DNA of 58,770 nucleotides from Acidobacteriota bacterium (GTDB lineage Bacteria > Acidobacteriota > Blastocatellia > Pyrinomonadales > Pyrinomonadaceae), in contig JAHBSG010000025.1 in NCBI GenBank assembly GCA_019639235.1, positions 1 through 58,770 on the forward strand, read 5' to 3'. Position numbers and translations under genes: made by a program. The notes under the pieces were generated by a model that worked only from the letters and a program-made list of their open reading frames with translations, was not told the DNA's origin and did not search any database. This document shows, piece after piece, positions 49,840 through 58,194 of this stretch. Every line of letters begins with the position of its first letter. Position 1 is the stretch's first letter.

Positions 49840-50506
49840 GTTGCTTGATGAGACCGGCCTGATCAACGAACGCTTCAATTGCGATTTCGCCCCGGCGGAG
49901 GCAATGGATGCTCTATGGGCCGCGGGATGGCGGCACTTTGGGCATCACTTCTTTCGCTACAACTTTGGCATCCACGCCGGCCGGGTGATGCGCGTGCTTC
50001 CGCTCCGCATCGACCTCAAACGCTTCACATTCTCAAAAAGCCAGCGACGCAACCTTCGGCGAAATACCGCCCTCGACATCACGATCGGACAGCTCGGCGT
50101 GACGGAGGAATCAAGGAGCCTGTTCGAACGCCACCGACTTCGCTTTGCCGAAGGCAGGCCCGACCGGCTCGAAGATTTTGTTCCGGCGACCGCTGTAGCG
50201 TCACCATGCGAGACTCTTCAGCTGAGCGTTCGTGAGACCGGCCGCCTCGTCGCCGAAAGCTACTTCGACCTCGGCGAGCGTTCTGCTTCGAGCGTCTTCG
50301 CGATGTTTGACCCCGCGATCACCGCCGCCGGCCTCGGCATCTACACTTTGCTGAAAGAGATCGAGCACTCGCTCGATCTTGGCCTTGACCACTTTTATCT
50401 CGGCTATGCCTATGACGGCGAGTCATTCTACGACTACAAGAAGCGCTTTCAGGCGACGGAGCATTTTGACTGGAAAGGCATTTGGCGGGAGTTTCGAAAT
50501 GAATGA
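49838..50506 (+). CDS. arginyl/leucyl-tRNA--protein transferase-like (ATE/Bpt) protein
   Basis: 222 residues. It resembles the C-terminal acyltransferase domain of ATE1/Bpt, which adds Arg or Leu to protein N-termini for degradation: WAAGWRHFGHHFFRYNFGIH, LPLRIDLKRFTFSKSQRRNL, ASSVFAMFDPAITAAGLGIY, and the terminal YGYAYDGESFYDYKKRF-type motif (YLGYAYDGESFYDYKKRFQA). The N-terminal Cys cluster of ATE1 is absent. Divergent from DUF2256 with overlapping start codons. The substrate amino acid cannot be read from the sequence. Confidence 0.75.
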   Translation: MLLDETGLINERFNCDFAPAEAMDALWAAGWRHFGHHFFRYNFGIHAGRVMRVLPLRIDLKRFTFSKSQRRNLRRNTALDITIGQLGVTEESRSLFERHRLRFAEGRPDRLEDFVPATAVASPCETLQLSVRETGRLVAESYFDLGERSASSVFAMFDPAITAAGLGIYTLLKEIEHSLDLGLDHFYLGYAYDGESFYDYKKRFQATEHFDWKGIWREFRNE

Positions 50507-50591
50507 ACCGAACAAGATCGACAGAATTGCCGGGCTGATCAGCGAATCAATGTCGCGGCCGTCCTGTCGATCTCGCTTCGGTTCCAACCGC

Positions 50592-51155
50592 TTAGCCGAT
50601 AAGGCTCAGCTCGTTTGGCAGGACGCGATCGGTTGCCGGATGATGCTGCTGAAGCGTGTCGGCGAAAGCGGCCTCCATGAACTTCGGGTCTGTGATTTCG
50701 ATATAGCGTTCGGTCTGCTCGGGCGTCATTACCTCAAGCATCAACGTGTTCTCGACCCAAACCTCAACAAGCTGAAAAAGCCCGCCGCCGCGGTTACAGA
50801 CGAGCACGCGCCAGCCTTCGCGTTTGGCCAACTCGCGGATCTCCTCGATGCTCTTTTGGGTATTTATATTGATATGCGTGGCAACATACCTGGGAACGAA
50901 TTCGCTCCGGACGAACTGAGCCTCGTGCTCTTCCGTAACGGCGTCGAGATCGTTTTCGTCCGGCAAACCTTCGCCGGGTACTAGTACAGTGCCGGCCGGA
51001 GTTATCTCAAGGGCGGTGCCTTTGCCGTCATTGGCAAGGACGAAAAACGAATTCGGAGCTGGCGGGAAAGGATAGACGTAGCCCTCCCAAAGCTCGGCGA
51101 TAAAATTAGCGACCCGCTCGGGCTCATTTACTGCGATAGAAATATGATTGATCAT
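50592..51155 (-). CDS. VOC-fold (glyoxalase-like) protein
   Basis: 187 residues from ATG 51153-51155 with an AGGAGG ribosome site. One glyoxalase-like domain: MINHISIAVNEPERVANFIA, ELWEGYVYPFPPAPNSFFVL, ATHININTQKSIEEIRELAK, EGWRVLVCNRGGGLFQLVEV. The last 45 residues (VMTPEQTERYIEITDPKFME) are an added tail. Metal ligands are not obvious, so enzymatic function is uncertain. It is convergent with the transferase-like gene and 85 bp downstream of the photolyase start side. Confidence 0.78.
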   Translation of the reverse strand: MINHISIAVNEPERVANFIAELWEGYVYPFPPAPNSFFVLANDGKGTALEITPAGTVLVPGEGLPDENDLDAVTEEHEAQFVRSEFVPRYVATHININTQKSIEEIRELAKREGWRVLVCNRGGGLFQLVEVWVENTLMLEVMTPEQTERYIEITDPKFMEAAFADTLQQHHPATDRVLPNELSLIG

Positions 51156-51240
51156 TGCGAAAAACCTCCTGCGTTTAAGGATGGAGAAAACAACATTCTC
51201 CACCACTCAAACGCGAAGGTCGGCCGCAATGTGTATCAAG

Positions 51241-52623
51241 CTACCCGAGCATCTTTGTCCACTGAATGTATTTTTTCGAATCGAATTTGCGTCCCGTGCT
51301 TCCGCTCGTCATATAGCGCATCTGGCCGAAAACAGGCCGTTCCATCCATGGGCGGTCGTGTTTACCAAAGCACCACAGGATACCGGCGTAGGAATTCGGA
51401 TTGCGGCCGTCGAGGCAGTATTTGTTGTTCAGGTGGACGAGCGTTTCGAACGCCTCCTCGTAGCTCCGCGACCAGGCTATCACATTCTTACCCCAGAGCA
51501 TTCGAACATAATTGTGCATCTCACCGGTCCGAACCATCTCACGCTGGCAGGCATTCCAAAGCTCGTCATGCGTTTGGCCGGCTTCAAGTTCTTCCAAAGT
51601 GTAGGTCACTTCACGTTCGTCATCGGCGTGTACACGCATGGTTTTATGGACCCAATCTGGCAGGGCCGCGAGCGAATCAAACTTCGGATTATGCCGAGTC
51701 ATGTTATAGGAGAGTTCGCGCCGGACGATCAGCTCTTCAAGATACGCGTCTTTTGACTCTTGTGGAGCTTCAGCTTCTTGAACTGCCAAGGCAATCTCTA
51801 GCGGCGAGAGGAAGCCGAAATGCAGATATGCCGAAAGCCGCGAGGAGCCGTCGCGGTCCGGTTTATTCCGGGCGTTATCGTAATCGGGCAAGATCTCCTC
51901 GACAAATTTCTTCAGTCGCTTCCGGCCGTTCGCTGTTCCGCCATGATAGACGTGCGACGGTGTGACGGAATGATCGATGTCACAATGAGAGACAAGTTCG
52001 GCGATACGATTGGCGGTCACGATCGTCTCAAAGCTCGCGTCGATATCTATGTTCGTACTGTCAATTTCCACCGTCTCTTCGGCGAACGGTTTGAGATAGT
52101 TTGGCAGCAGCTTCCTGATCTTTGGGCGGATGGTGTAGGCAGCGTATTCTTCCTTATCGAACTTCGACATCGGAATAATGCCGTTCGAGTCAACCGCATG
52201 AACGGCGATCTCGGCACGCTCCGCGATGTGACGATTGTGCCCGGGAATGATGAAACATGGAAAGTCGTCGGTCACGATGAGAGCAGCGTCCTTGGCCAGT
52301 TTTGCAACCGTGTTTTTGGGAGAGCTTTCGTCATTTTGCAGATAGAAGATGTATCTTATGCCGAGCCGCTCAAACTCTTTCCTTTTTTCTTCGACTCCCT
52401 CAAGGATGAACGTATGCAGACGGTCGCTCGCCCATGGGTAGTAATACTTCAGCCCCTCGTAAGCGACGAGCGGCAACTTCATTTCGTTCGCCTTGCGAAT
52501 CGCCCAAGTGAGGGAATGGTTGTGCGACGTCCGCTTGAACATCTGCATCCAATAGAGAACGTAACGAGCCTTTTCGTTGATCGGCTTTTCATTGAGTTGA
52601 AGTACTCTTTCGTTGATCGGCAT
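51241..52623 (-). CDS. phr: class II CPD photolyase
   Basis: 460 residues. Light-driven repair of cyclobutane pyrimidine dimers with FAD. Class II signatures are RYVLYWMQMFKRTSHNHSLT at the start, SAYLHFGFLSPLEIALAVQE, ELIVRRELSYNMTRHNPKFD, MHNYVRMLWGKNVIAWSRSY and LNNKYCLDGRNPNSYAGILW, CFGKHDRPW near the C-terminus. Length fits the class (about 440-470). It is divergent from the phosphodiester glycosidase gene with 37 bp between starts. Confidence 0.93.
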   Translation of the reverse strand: MPINERVLQLNEKPINEKARYVLYWMQMFKRTSHNHSLTWAIRKANEMKLPLVAYEGLKYYYPWASDRLHTFILEGVEEKRKEFERLGIRYIFYLQNDESSPKNTVAKLAKDAALIVTDDFPCFIIPGHNRHIAERAEIAVHAVDSNGIIPMSKFDKEEYAAYTIRPKIRKLLPNYLKPFAEETVEIDSTNIDIDASFETIVTANRIAELVSHCDIDHSVTPSHVYHGGTANGRKRLKKFVEEILPDYDNARNKPDRDGSSRLSAYLHFGFLSPLEIALAVQEAEAPQESKDAYLEELIVRRELSYNMTRHNPKFDSLAALPDWVHKTMRVHADDEREVTYTLEELEAGQTHDELWNACQREMVRTGEMHNYVRMLWGKNVIAWSRSYEEAFETLVHLNNKYCLDGRNPNSYAGILWCFGKHDRPWMERPVFGQMRYMTSGSTGRKFDSKKYIQWTKMLG

Positions 52624-52660
52624 CTAAATTTAATATATCGCCACAGAGGTCATAGCGATA

Positions 52661-53905
52661 ATGAGAATTCGAGTGCATCTTTCCCGGAACATTAGTTTCG
52701 TCGTTTCCTGCCTTTTAGTTTTTTCTCTCTTTTTCGTCCACGGAAAGTCTCTCGCCCAAGAATTCGAACAAGTCCACCAAGGCGTCGAGTACGCCCAGGT
52801 CGAGCTGAAACTCGGTGAAGACCCGGTGAAAATCAATCTTTTGCGGCTAGATTTGACTAAGGTCCGGCTAAACGTAAGGCTCGGCATGGACCAGATAGTC
52901 GGCACTGAGACCACATCGTCTATCGCGGCCCGCCACGGAGCCGTCGCGGCGATCAATGCAGGCTTTTTTCGATTGGACAGCAGTGAGTTTGCGGGCACGC
53001 CCGCTGGAGTTGTGATGGTCGAAGGGGAACTGTTAACCGAAAGCCGAAACAACCGGATCGGGATTGTTATCAACAATAAGCAAGATCGAACCGACGTCAA
53101 CTTCTACCACATCCGAACTCAGATCTTCGCCGGCTTTGGAATCGATAGCGGGTTCACCTTCGATGGTATAAATCGTGAACGAAAGCCTGATGAGATAGTG
53201 CTATTTACTCCTCGATTCGCTAATTCAACGAGGACGGATGGGAACGGGATTGAAATAGTATTATCGAACTGCGAGTCAAGAGACTATTCCAAGTGGTGTA
53301 AGAATGCAGAGATCATCGAGAGCAAGGGCAACAACCCAATTCCGAAAAATGGACTTGTCATCTCGATAGGGAAGAACGCTATTGATAAATCGAACAATAT
53401 TCTCCATTTTGCTAAATGTACGAACAAGCGTCCGTTAGAATTCGACTGTTATCTCAGAATTGTTCGAAAAGCTGCCGACATTTCCGATCGGAATCCGCAT
53501 CGCGCTTTGGGGTTTGACGATATAACCAACGGCGTTCCGCAGCTGATCAAGGACGGCAAGATCGACATCACTTGGGAAGAAGAAAAAGCGTCGCGGGCTT
53601 TTGTTTTCAATCGGCATCCGCGGACGGCAGTGGCGGAGATGAAGGAAGGCAAGTTCTTAATGATCACTGTCGATGGACGGCAGCCGGGCGTGAGCGTTGG
53701 GATGACGCTGCAGGAATTGGCTGAATATCTACTAAGCCTCGGGGCGGTTGATGCTATGAACCTCGACGGCGGCGGTTCGACAACGATGGTGCTCGACGGA
53801 AAGGTCGTCAACAAACCATCCGACCCAACAGGCGAACGCAAGATCGGCGATGCCATCGTCGTTACGCTCCGTAAAACAGCCCGGCCGGCAAGTCGCAAAA
53901 ACTAA
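52661..53905 (+). CDS. phosphodiester glycosidase (NAGPA) family protein, exported
   Basis: 414 residues. Export signal MRIRVHLSRNISFVVSCLLV to about residue 32 (SLAQ). The NAGPA domain (exopolysaccharide or phosphodiester glycosidase fold) shows GAVAAINAGFFRLDSSEF, AGTPAGVVMVEGELL, RHPRTAVAEMKEGKFLMITV, DGRQPGVSVGMTLQELAEYL and MNLDGGGSTTMVLDGKVVNK. Known members uncap N-acetylglucosamine phosphodiesters or act on cell-envelope glycans; the substrate here is not clear. Both starts near 52623/52661 share a short promoter gap. Confidence 0.88.
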   Translation: MRIRVHLSRNISFVVSCLLVFSLFFVHGKSLAQEFEQVHQGVEYAQVELKLGEDPVKINLLRLDLTKVRLNVRLGMDQIVGTETTSSIAARHGAVAAINAGFFRLDSSEFAGTPAGVVMVEGELLTESRNNRIGIVINNKQDRTDVNFYHIRTQIFAGFGIDSGFTFDGINRERKPDEIVLFTPRFANSTRTDGNGIEIVLSNCESRDYSKWCKNAEIIESKGNNPIPKNGLVISIGKNAIDKSNNILHFAKCTNKRPLEFDCYLRIVRKAADISDRNPHRALGFDDITNGVPQLIKDGKIDITWEEEKASRAFVFNRHPRTAVAEMKEGKFLMITVDGRQPGVSVGMTLQELAEYLLSLGAVDAMNLDGGGSTTMVLDGKVVNKPSDPTGERKIGDAIVVTLRKTARPASRKN

Positions 53906-53933
53906 CCGGCCAGTCCGTTACGATCTTCGAAGC

Positions 53934-54845
53934 TCAGCTTTTCTTGGAATAATTTCGATGGATCGTCTCGATCCACGCGTTCGTATTGATGAAGCCCGAG
54001 CCTGCTTCGTTGTACTTCTCCGGTAACCCGGCGGCCTTCAGTTCATCGAGTGTCTTACCTGCGGCCATCCCCTGGCGAATGATCAGTGAGGTGTCGATGA
54101 TCATCTGATGATAATCGCGGAGATCGTTCAGCGTCGCCAGTGGTCCGTGCCCCGGAATTATCTTCGCATCGGCCGGGATCATCTGGATCATATCGCCGAT
54201 ATTCCGGATAAGCCCATCGACCGTCCCGCCGCTTTCGAGATCAACGAATGGGAAGCGACCGACAAAGAAATCATCGCCGAGGTGAACGACGTTTGACGTC
54301 TCAAAGAAAAGCACGGTGTCGCCGTCCGTGTGGCCTTTTGGGAAATGGATTGCTTTGATCTTCTCACCGTTAAAGTACACGTTCATTCCCGTGCCATAAG
54401 TAAAGATCGGAAGTGCGATCTTAGGCGAGGGCGTCCGAGCCTGACCGCGGAACATCGTCACCTCTTCCATACGTTTACGGACATTCTCGTGTGCGATGAT
54501 CATCGCGTCGCGGCCGAAGACCTCGTTCCCGCCGGTGTGGTCGCCGTGCCAGTGGGTGTTGAAAATGAAACGCGGTTTGTCCGAGCCAAGTTTCGCAAGC
54601 TCAGCCTTGATGCGGTCTGCCACGTTCGCAAACTGCGTATCTATCATCAAGATGCCGTCCGGCCCGACCGAAAGGCCAATGTTGCCGCCCTGTCCGAAAA
54701 GCACGTAAACATTGCCCGCGACCTTCTCGGTTCTGAAATTCGCCTGTTCTATGATCTTCGCATTTCCATCGATCAAGCTGGCGTGGCCGAACGCAGGGCC
54801 GGTGCACAGAAGTATCGCTATAGCTAACGTCAAAAGCTGTTTCAT
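53934..54845 (-). CDS. exported metallo-beta-lactamase-fold hydrolase
   Basis: 303 residues from ATG 54843-54845, with GGAGGACATAT ribosome site. Signal MKQLLTLAIAILLCTGPAFG. The zinc motif is THWHGDHTGGN, followed by GHTDGDTVLFFETSNVVHLG, DDFF and the closing PGHGPLATLNDL. It resembles subclass B-like MBL hydrolases without antibiotic specificity. It is convergent with the NAGPA gene and downstream of a second MBL gene; the two are otherwise unlike. Confidence 0.88.
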   Translation of the reverse strand: MKQLLTLAIAILLCTGPAFGHASLIDGNAKIIEQANFRTEKVAGNVYVLFGQGGNIGLSVGPDGILMIDTQFANVADRIKAELAKLGSDKPRFIFNTHWHGDHTGGNEVFGRDAMIIAHENVRKRMEEVTMFRGQARTPSPKIALPIFTYGTGMNVYFNGEKIKAIHFPKGHTDGDTVLFFETSNVVHLGDDFFVGRFPFVDLESGGTVDGLIRNIGDMIQMIPADAKIIPGHGPLATLNDLRDYHQMIIDTSLIIRQGMAAGKTLDELKAAGLPEKYNEAGSGFINTNAWIETIHRNYSKKS

Positions 54846-54922
54846 ATATGTCCTCCGGGTGGAATTTGGATACAGTTTACCATTCGTCTCTCGTTTTGAT
54901 ACGGATTTTAGAGCTTGCAGCA

Positions 54923-55615
54923 TCATACGTATCTTCCGCGGCCGAGCGCGTAAGTTCCGTTCAGGAATGGGTTGTTCTGCCTTTCATCGCCGACGGTTGT
55001 CTCAGGCCCGTGGCCAGAGTAAACGATGAAATCATCTCCGAGCGAAATGATGTTCTCGTTGATCGAGTTCATTAGTTGATCATAGTCGCCGCCGGGCAGG
55101 TCGGTACGCCCGATGGATCCTGCAAAAAGGCAATCGCCAACAAAGACCATTTTCTCGTTCTTTTCAGCAAGTACGATATGGCCACGAGTGTGCCCGGGGC
55201 AGTGATAAACATCGAAAACAAGCTCGCCGACCTCATATCGCTCGCCGTGTTCCCAATTTCGCGTTAGCATCGGCGGCTGCTCGTAATCGAGCCCGAGAGC
55301 TGAAAGTTGAACCTGCGGCAGTCCCATCATCAGCGGCTGTTGCGGCAGCTCGTAGTAAAGATCCTCATCGTCCTTGTGGAGAATAACCTCGGCTTCGGGA
55401 AATGCCGCCTCCAGGAATTTGGTCCCGCCCACATGATCTAGATGGCCATGTGTTAGTGCGACCGCCTGCAGCTCCCAGCCTTTATCGCGAATCAGCTCAA
55501 CCATTTCCGATGAATCCGCACCGGGGTCGATAGCGATCGCACGGCCCGTTTTTTCGCAGGCAACAATGCGCGAATTTTGTTGAAAAATTGATAGAACAAA
55601 CTTAGCAATGATCAT
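54923..55615 (-). CDS. glyoxalase II-like metallo-beta-lactamase-fold hydrolase (YcbL type)
   Basis: 230 residues. Binuclear metal motif THGHLDHVGG at about 54-63, then YHCPGHTRGHIVLAEKNEKM, FVGDCLFAGSIGRTDLPGGD and YSGHGPETTVGDERQNNPFL. This matches YcbL/GloB-like hydroxyacylglutathione hydrolases, which clear thioesters such as S-lactoylglutathione. It begins immediately after the stop of the preceding small gene (TAAATG), so it is coupled. Confidence 0.9.
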   Translation of the reverse strand: MIIAKFVLSIFQQNSRIVACEKTGRAIAIDPGADSSEMVELIRDKGWELQAVALTHGHLDHVGGTKFLEAAFPEAEVILHKDDEDLYYELPQQPLMMGLPQVQLSALGLDYEQPPMLTRNWEHGERYEVGELVFDVYHCPGHTRGHIVLAEKNEKMVFVGDCLFAGSIGRTDLPGGDYDQLMNSINENIISLGDDFIVYSGHGPETTVGDERQNNPFLNGTYALGRGRYV

Positions 55616-55996
55616 TTACTTTAAAAGCGAGTCGATAAGACCGGCCGGGTCGGCTTCTCCTTCATATCGGCCGCGGAGCACGAAAAGCACCGCTTCACGG
55701 TAAGCATTGGCGTCAGGCCGGCCGGGAAAACACGGAGTTTCGTTCTCAGCAATACTTAAATACGACAAAAGGCATCCGAGAAGCATCCACAAAACGGTCT
55801 CTTCGTCAGAACCGATAGGATTGTGCTTGATGATAGTTTCTCGGTCCTCGCGTATGCCCTCTATGATACGCCTGAGCTCCATTTCGCTGATATTTGACAT
55901 AAGCTCGTTATTAAGAGCGTAACGAACCGCTACAAACGAATCAAAACCGAACGCTTTTTTTGACCCGCTTTCGATCTTTGTACGGTTAGAATACAT
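55616..55996 (-). CDS. small protein of unknown function
   Basis: 126 residues from ATG 55994-55996. Helical, with IEGIREDRETIIKHNPIGSD, EETVLWMLLGCLLSYLSIAE and AYREAVLFVLRGRYEGEADP. No family recognised. Upstream the frame stays open to 56407 but that part does not look coding. The stop abuts the YcbL-like gene start, so the two may function together. Confidence 0.55.
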   Translation of the reverse strand: MYSNRTKIESGSKKAFGFDSFVAVRYALNNELMSNISEMELRRIIEGIREDRETIIKHNPIGSDEETVLWMLLGCLLSYLSIAENETPCFPGRPDANAYREAVLFVLRGRYEGEADPAGLIDSLLK

Positions 55997-56359
55997 CCGC
56001 CAGATACCATTGTTCCTGTTTGTTCCGGAAAACTCCTGAAAAATGGACTTCCTTCCACGAGATGAGTTGTGGCACAGCCGTTGCTTAGTGGAAAAGTGCA
56101 TCGGAAGGAAATAAAATTTTCGGAAGGACAACTGAAGGCCGGGAGGCGACATAAAGTTTAAGTTTGGGGAGTGCCAAATTGCTTGGGGGAAATCTTCGAG
56201 TGTGGGCACGAAGAATAGCAGGCACTCCCCATTTTTATTCCGCGGTATTTGGCATCCATTGTTCAGAGGCCTCCTTCTCTGTTCGTAAAGGGTGAACGTT
56301 ACTTGAATTCTCAATTCATATCCAACCATCGGGCCTAGGGTTGATGGGTGCCAATTACG
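55997..56359. other. gene-free spacer
   Basis: About 360 bp between the small gene's start and the hairpin at 56360. Mixed composition; nothing I recognise apart from the likely promoter of the small gene/YcbL-like operon. A minus-strand frame remains open across it but lacks protein-like character. Confidence 0.4.
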
Positions 56360-56389
56360 GGCCGGAAGCATTTCAGGATGTTTCCGGCC
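56360..56389 (-). terminator. hairpin terminator after the GNAT gene
   Basis: GGCCGGAA (56360-56367) and TTCCGGCC (56382-56389) form a perfect 8-bp stem, with inner CAT/ATG pairing, directly against the GNAT stop at 56391. The minus strand lacks a T-run, the plus strand has TTT, so strength is moderate. Confidence 0.6.
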
Positions 56390-56390
56390 T

Positions 56391-56837
56391 TTAAATTTCT
56401 TCTTCATACATCAGATAGTGCGACTCAGCCATTCCGAGTTTTTCGTAAACCCGGCGGGCGTGCTCATTTTCGCGTTCGACGTAGAGCCGAAATCCGCAGA
56501 CATTGCCGGCTTCGAGGGCCGTCGCTTTTACAAATGCGTAGAGATCCGAGTAGAGCCGGCGACCACGATACTCCGGCCGGATGTAAACACTCTGGATCCA
56601 CCAAAACCATCCGTTCCGCCAGTCGCTCCATTCATAAGTGACCATAAGTCCGCCAGCAACCTCGCTGCCATCTTCGGCGACGACGTAGAAGCCCTTTGCC
56701 GGATCGCCGAAAACGGCCTCGACGCCGGCCGATATCACGCCCGGTTCAAGCCGCTTTCCCTCGGTCTCCATTGCCATTAGCTGGTTGAACTCGGTCATCG
56801 CCGCTGCGTCTGCGGCCTCTGCAAGCCTTATCCTCAT
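56391..56837 (-). CDS. GNAT family N-acetyltransferase
   Basis: 148 residues from ATG 56835-56837, with GGCGGGAG ribosome site. Single GNAT domain: MRIRLAEAADAAAMTEFNQL at the start, GFYVVAEDGSEVAGGLMVTY, WWIQSVYIRPEYRGRRLYSD with the acetyl-CoA pyrophosphate loop RPEYRGRRL, and ENEHARRVYEKLGMAESHYL. Substrate unknown. The frame stays open far upstream over the repeat DNA to 58496, but that part is repeat-derived and antisense to the DHH gene. Divergent from the DHH gene with 72 bp between starts. Confidence 0.87.
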   Translation of the reverse strand: MRIRLAEAADAAAMTEFNQLMAMETEGKRLEPGVISAGVEAVFGDPAKGFYVVAEDGSEVAGGLMVTYEWSDWRNGWFWWIQSVYIRPEYRGRRLYSDLYAFVKATALEAGNVCGFRLYVERENEHARRVYEKLGMAESHYLMYEEEI

Positions 56838-56909
56838 ATCTCCCGCCTTGACGAAGTCACCCTCGCCATCTAACCTGAAATGTTTTGCCTTGCGCTCGAC
56901 GCAATTCCT

Positions 56910-57869
56910 ATGAAGCTTCGGATAATTTATCACGGAAACTGCTTTGACGGCGTTTCGTCCGCCGCCATCTTTACCAAGTTTTACCGCTCGGTCGTCGCTG
57001 CCGACGCCGAGATCGGCTACACGCCCGCGATGCACCGGGCGAACAACGCTTTTGACCGCGAGCAGCTCGACGGCGATGAGAACGCCATTCTTGACTTCAA
57101 ATATTGTCCCGATGAGCGGCTGACCTGGTGGTTCGATCATCATCAATCGGCGTTTCTTTCCGAGTCGGACGAAGCCCATTTTCGTGCCGATACCTCGGGC
57201 AAGAAGTTTCTTGATACTACCTGCGCCTCGAATGCCAAGTTCCTTGCCCGAGTCGCGAAGGAGAAGTTCGGCTTCGAGGACCCATTTCTCGCCGAGCTTG
57301 TCGAATGGGCGCATACGATCGACGGAGCGTTCTACGAATCGCCGGCACAGTGCGTTGAGCTGCGTTCCTCGGCGCTGAAACTGATGCAGCTCATCGAGGG
57401 CGAGAAAGACCCGGCGTTCGTTGAGAAGATCATCATCGGCCTCACCGAGTTCACGCTTGATGAAATGATCGAGCGGCCGGAGATCAAAGAGCGGCTCGAC
57501 CCGATCCTTGAGGAACACTGGCGAACGGTCGAGGCGATCCGCGAACGTGCCTCGTATGACCGCGGCGTCGTTAGCTTTGACCTTATTGGCACCGGCATCG
57601 AGGGCTACAACAAGTTCATTCCGTATTACTTTTTCCCGGAGACCACCTACAACATTTCGATCTCCGAAAGCTCTTTCCGGACGAAGATCTCGATCGGCTC
57701 GAACCCCTGGGCACCGCGGCCGCGGGTCCATAACATCGCCGAGATATGCGAACGTTACGGCGGCGGCGGACACGCCGTGGTCGGCGCCATTTCGCTCCCG
57801 CCCGGCGAGGCCGAACTCGCCCGCCGCTACGTCGCCGAGATAACCGAAGAACTCCGCTTTGCTGATTGA
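56910..57869 (+). CDS. DHH-family phosphoesterase
   Basis: 319 residues from ATG 56910 (MKLRIIYHGNCFDGVSSAAI). The DHH motif is HGNCFDG and TWWFDHHQSAF, giving the two-metal centre; the DHHA1 end has CERYGGGGHAVVGAIS. The family includes nanoRNases, RecJ and c-di-AMP phosphodiesterases; length and the missing extra domains point to a stand-alone phosphodiesterase, with substrate unknown. It is followed by repeats, 15 bp after the stop. Confidence 0.85.
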   Translation: MKLRIIYHGNCFDGVSSAAIFTKFYRSVVAADAEIGYTPAMHRANNAFDREQLDGDENAILDFKYCPDERLTWWFDHHQSAFLSESDEAHFRADTSGKKFLDTTCASNAKFLARVAKEKFGFEDPFLAELVEWAHTIDGAFYESPAQCVELRSSALKLMQLIEGEKDPAFVEKIIIGLTEFTLDEMIERPEIKERLDPILEEHWRTVEAIRERASYDRGVVSFDLIGTGIEGYNKFIPYYFFPETTYNISISESSFRTKISIGSNPWAPRPRVHNIAEICERYGGGGHAVVGAISLPPGEAELARRYVAEITEELRFAD

Positions 57870-57881
57870 GCCGTCGGTCAT

Positions 57882-57988
57882 CGGTGTTTCATTTTTTACA
57901 GAGGCCATGTGTTGCTGAAACGGTTGAAACGCATGAAACAAATGAAACAAATGAAACAAATGAAACACTTGAAACGCGTGAAACGCCA
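57882..57988 (+). repeat. 9-bp GAAACNNNT array with conserved head
   Basis: CGGTGTTTCATTTTTTAC (57882-57899) is followed by GAAACGGTT GAAACGCAT, three GAAACAAAT, GAAACACTT and GAAACGCGT units. Matches the arrays at 4864, 40270 and 49255. Confidence 0.78.
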
Positions 57989-58167
57989 TTGAGTTTTGAG
58001 TCCCGACTCGGTCGAATTCCGAATTCCGAAAGCTCCCCTCCTTGATAAGGAGGGGGGGACGCCGCTTCGGCGGACGGGGTGATAAAAAGTTCTGAGTCCC
58101 GGCTTTAGCCGGCTGTTTGAATTCCGACATCCGCATTCCGACATCCGCATTCCCAAATCGCCGATAA

Positions 58168-58194
58168 GCCCTTGCTGACGCGCGGGCCTCCGAC
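58168..58194 (-). repeat. 27-bp element, inverted copy
   Basis: GCCCTTGCTGACGCGCGGGC at 58168 is the reverse complement of the element at 41156 (GTCAGAGGCCCGCGCGTCAG) and close to the copies at 1, 148 and 19627. Confidence 0.8.

Noticed and set aside
50500..50600. Small gene starting MNEPNKIDRIAG coupled to the transferase-like gene
   Set aside because: It overlaps the stop as ATGA, but the frame soon runs antisense into the VOC gene and shows no recognisable domain.
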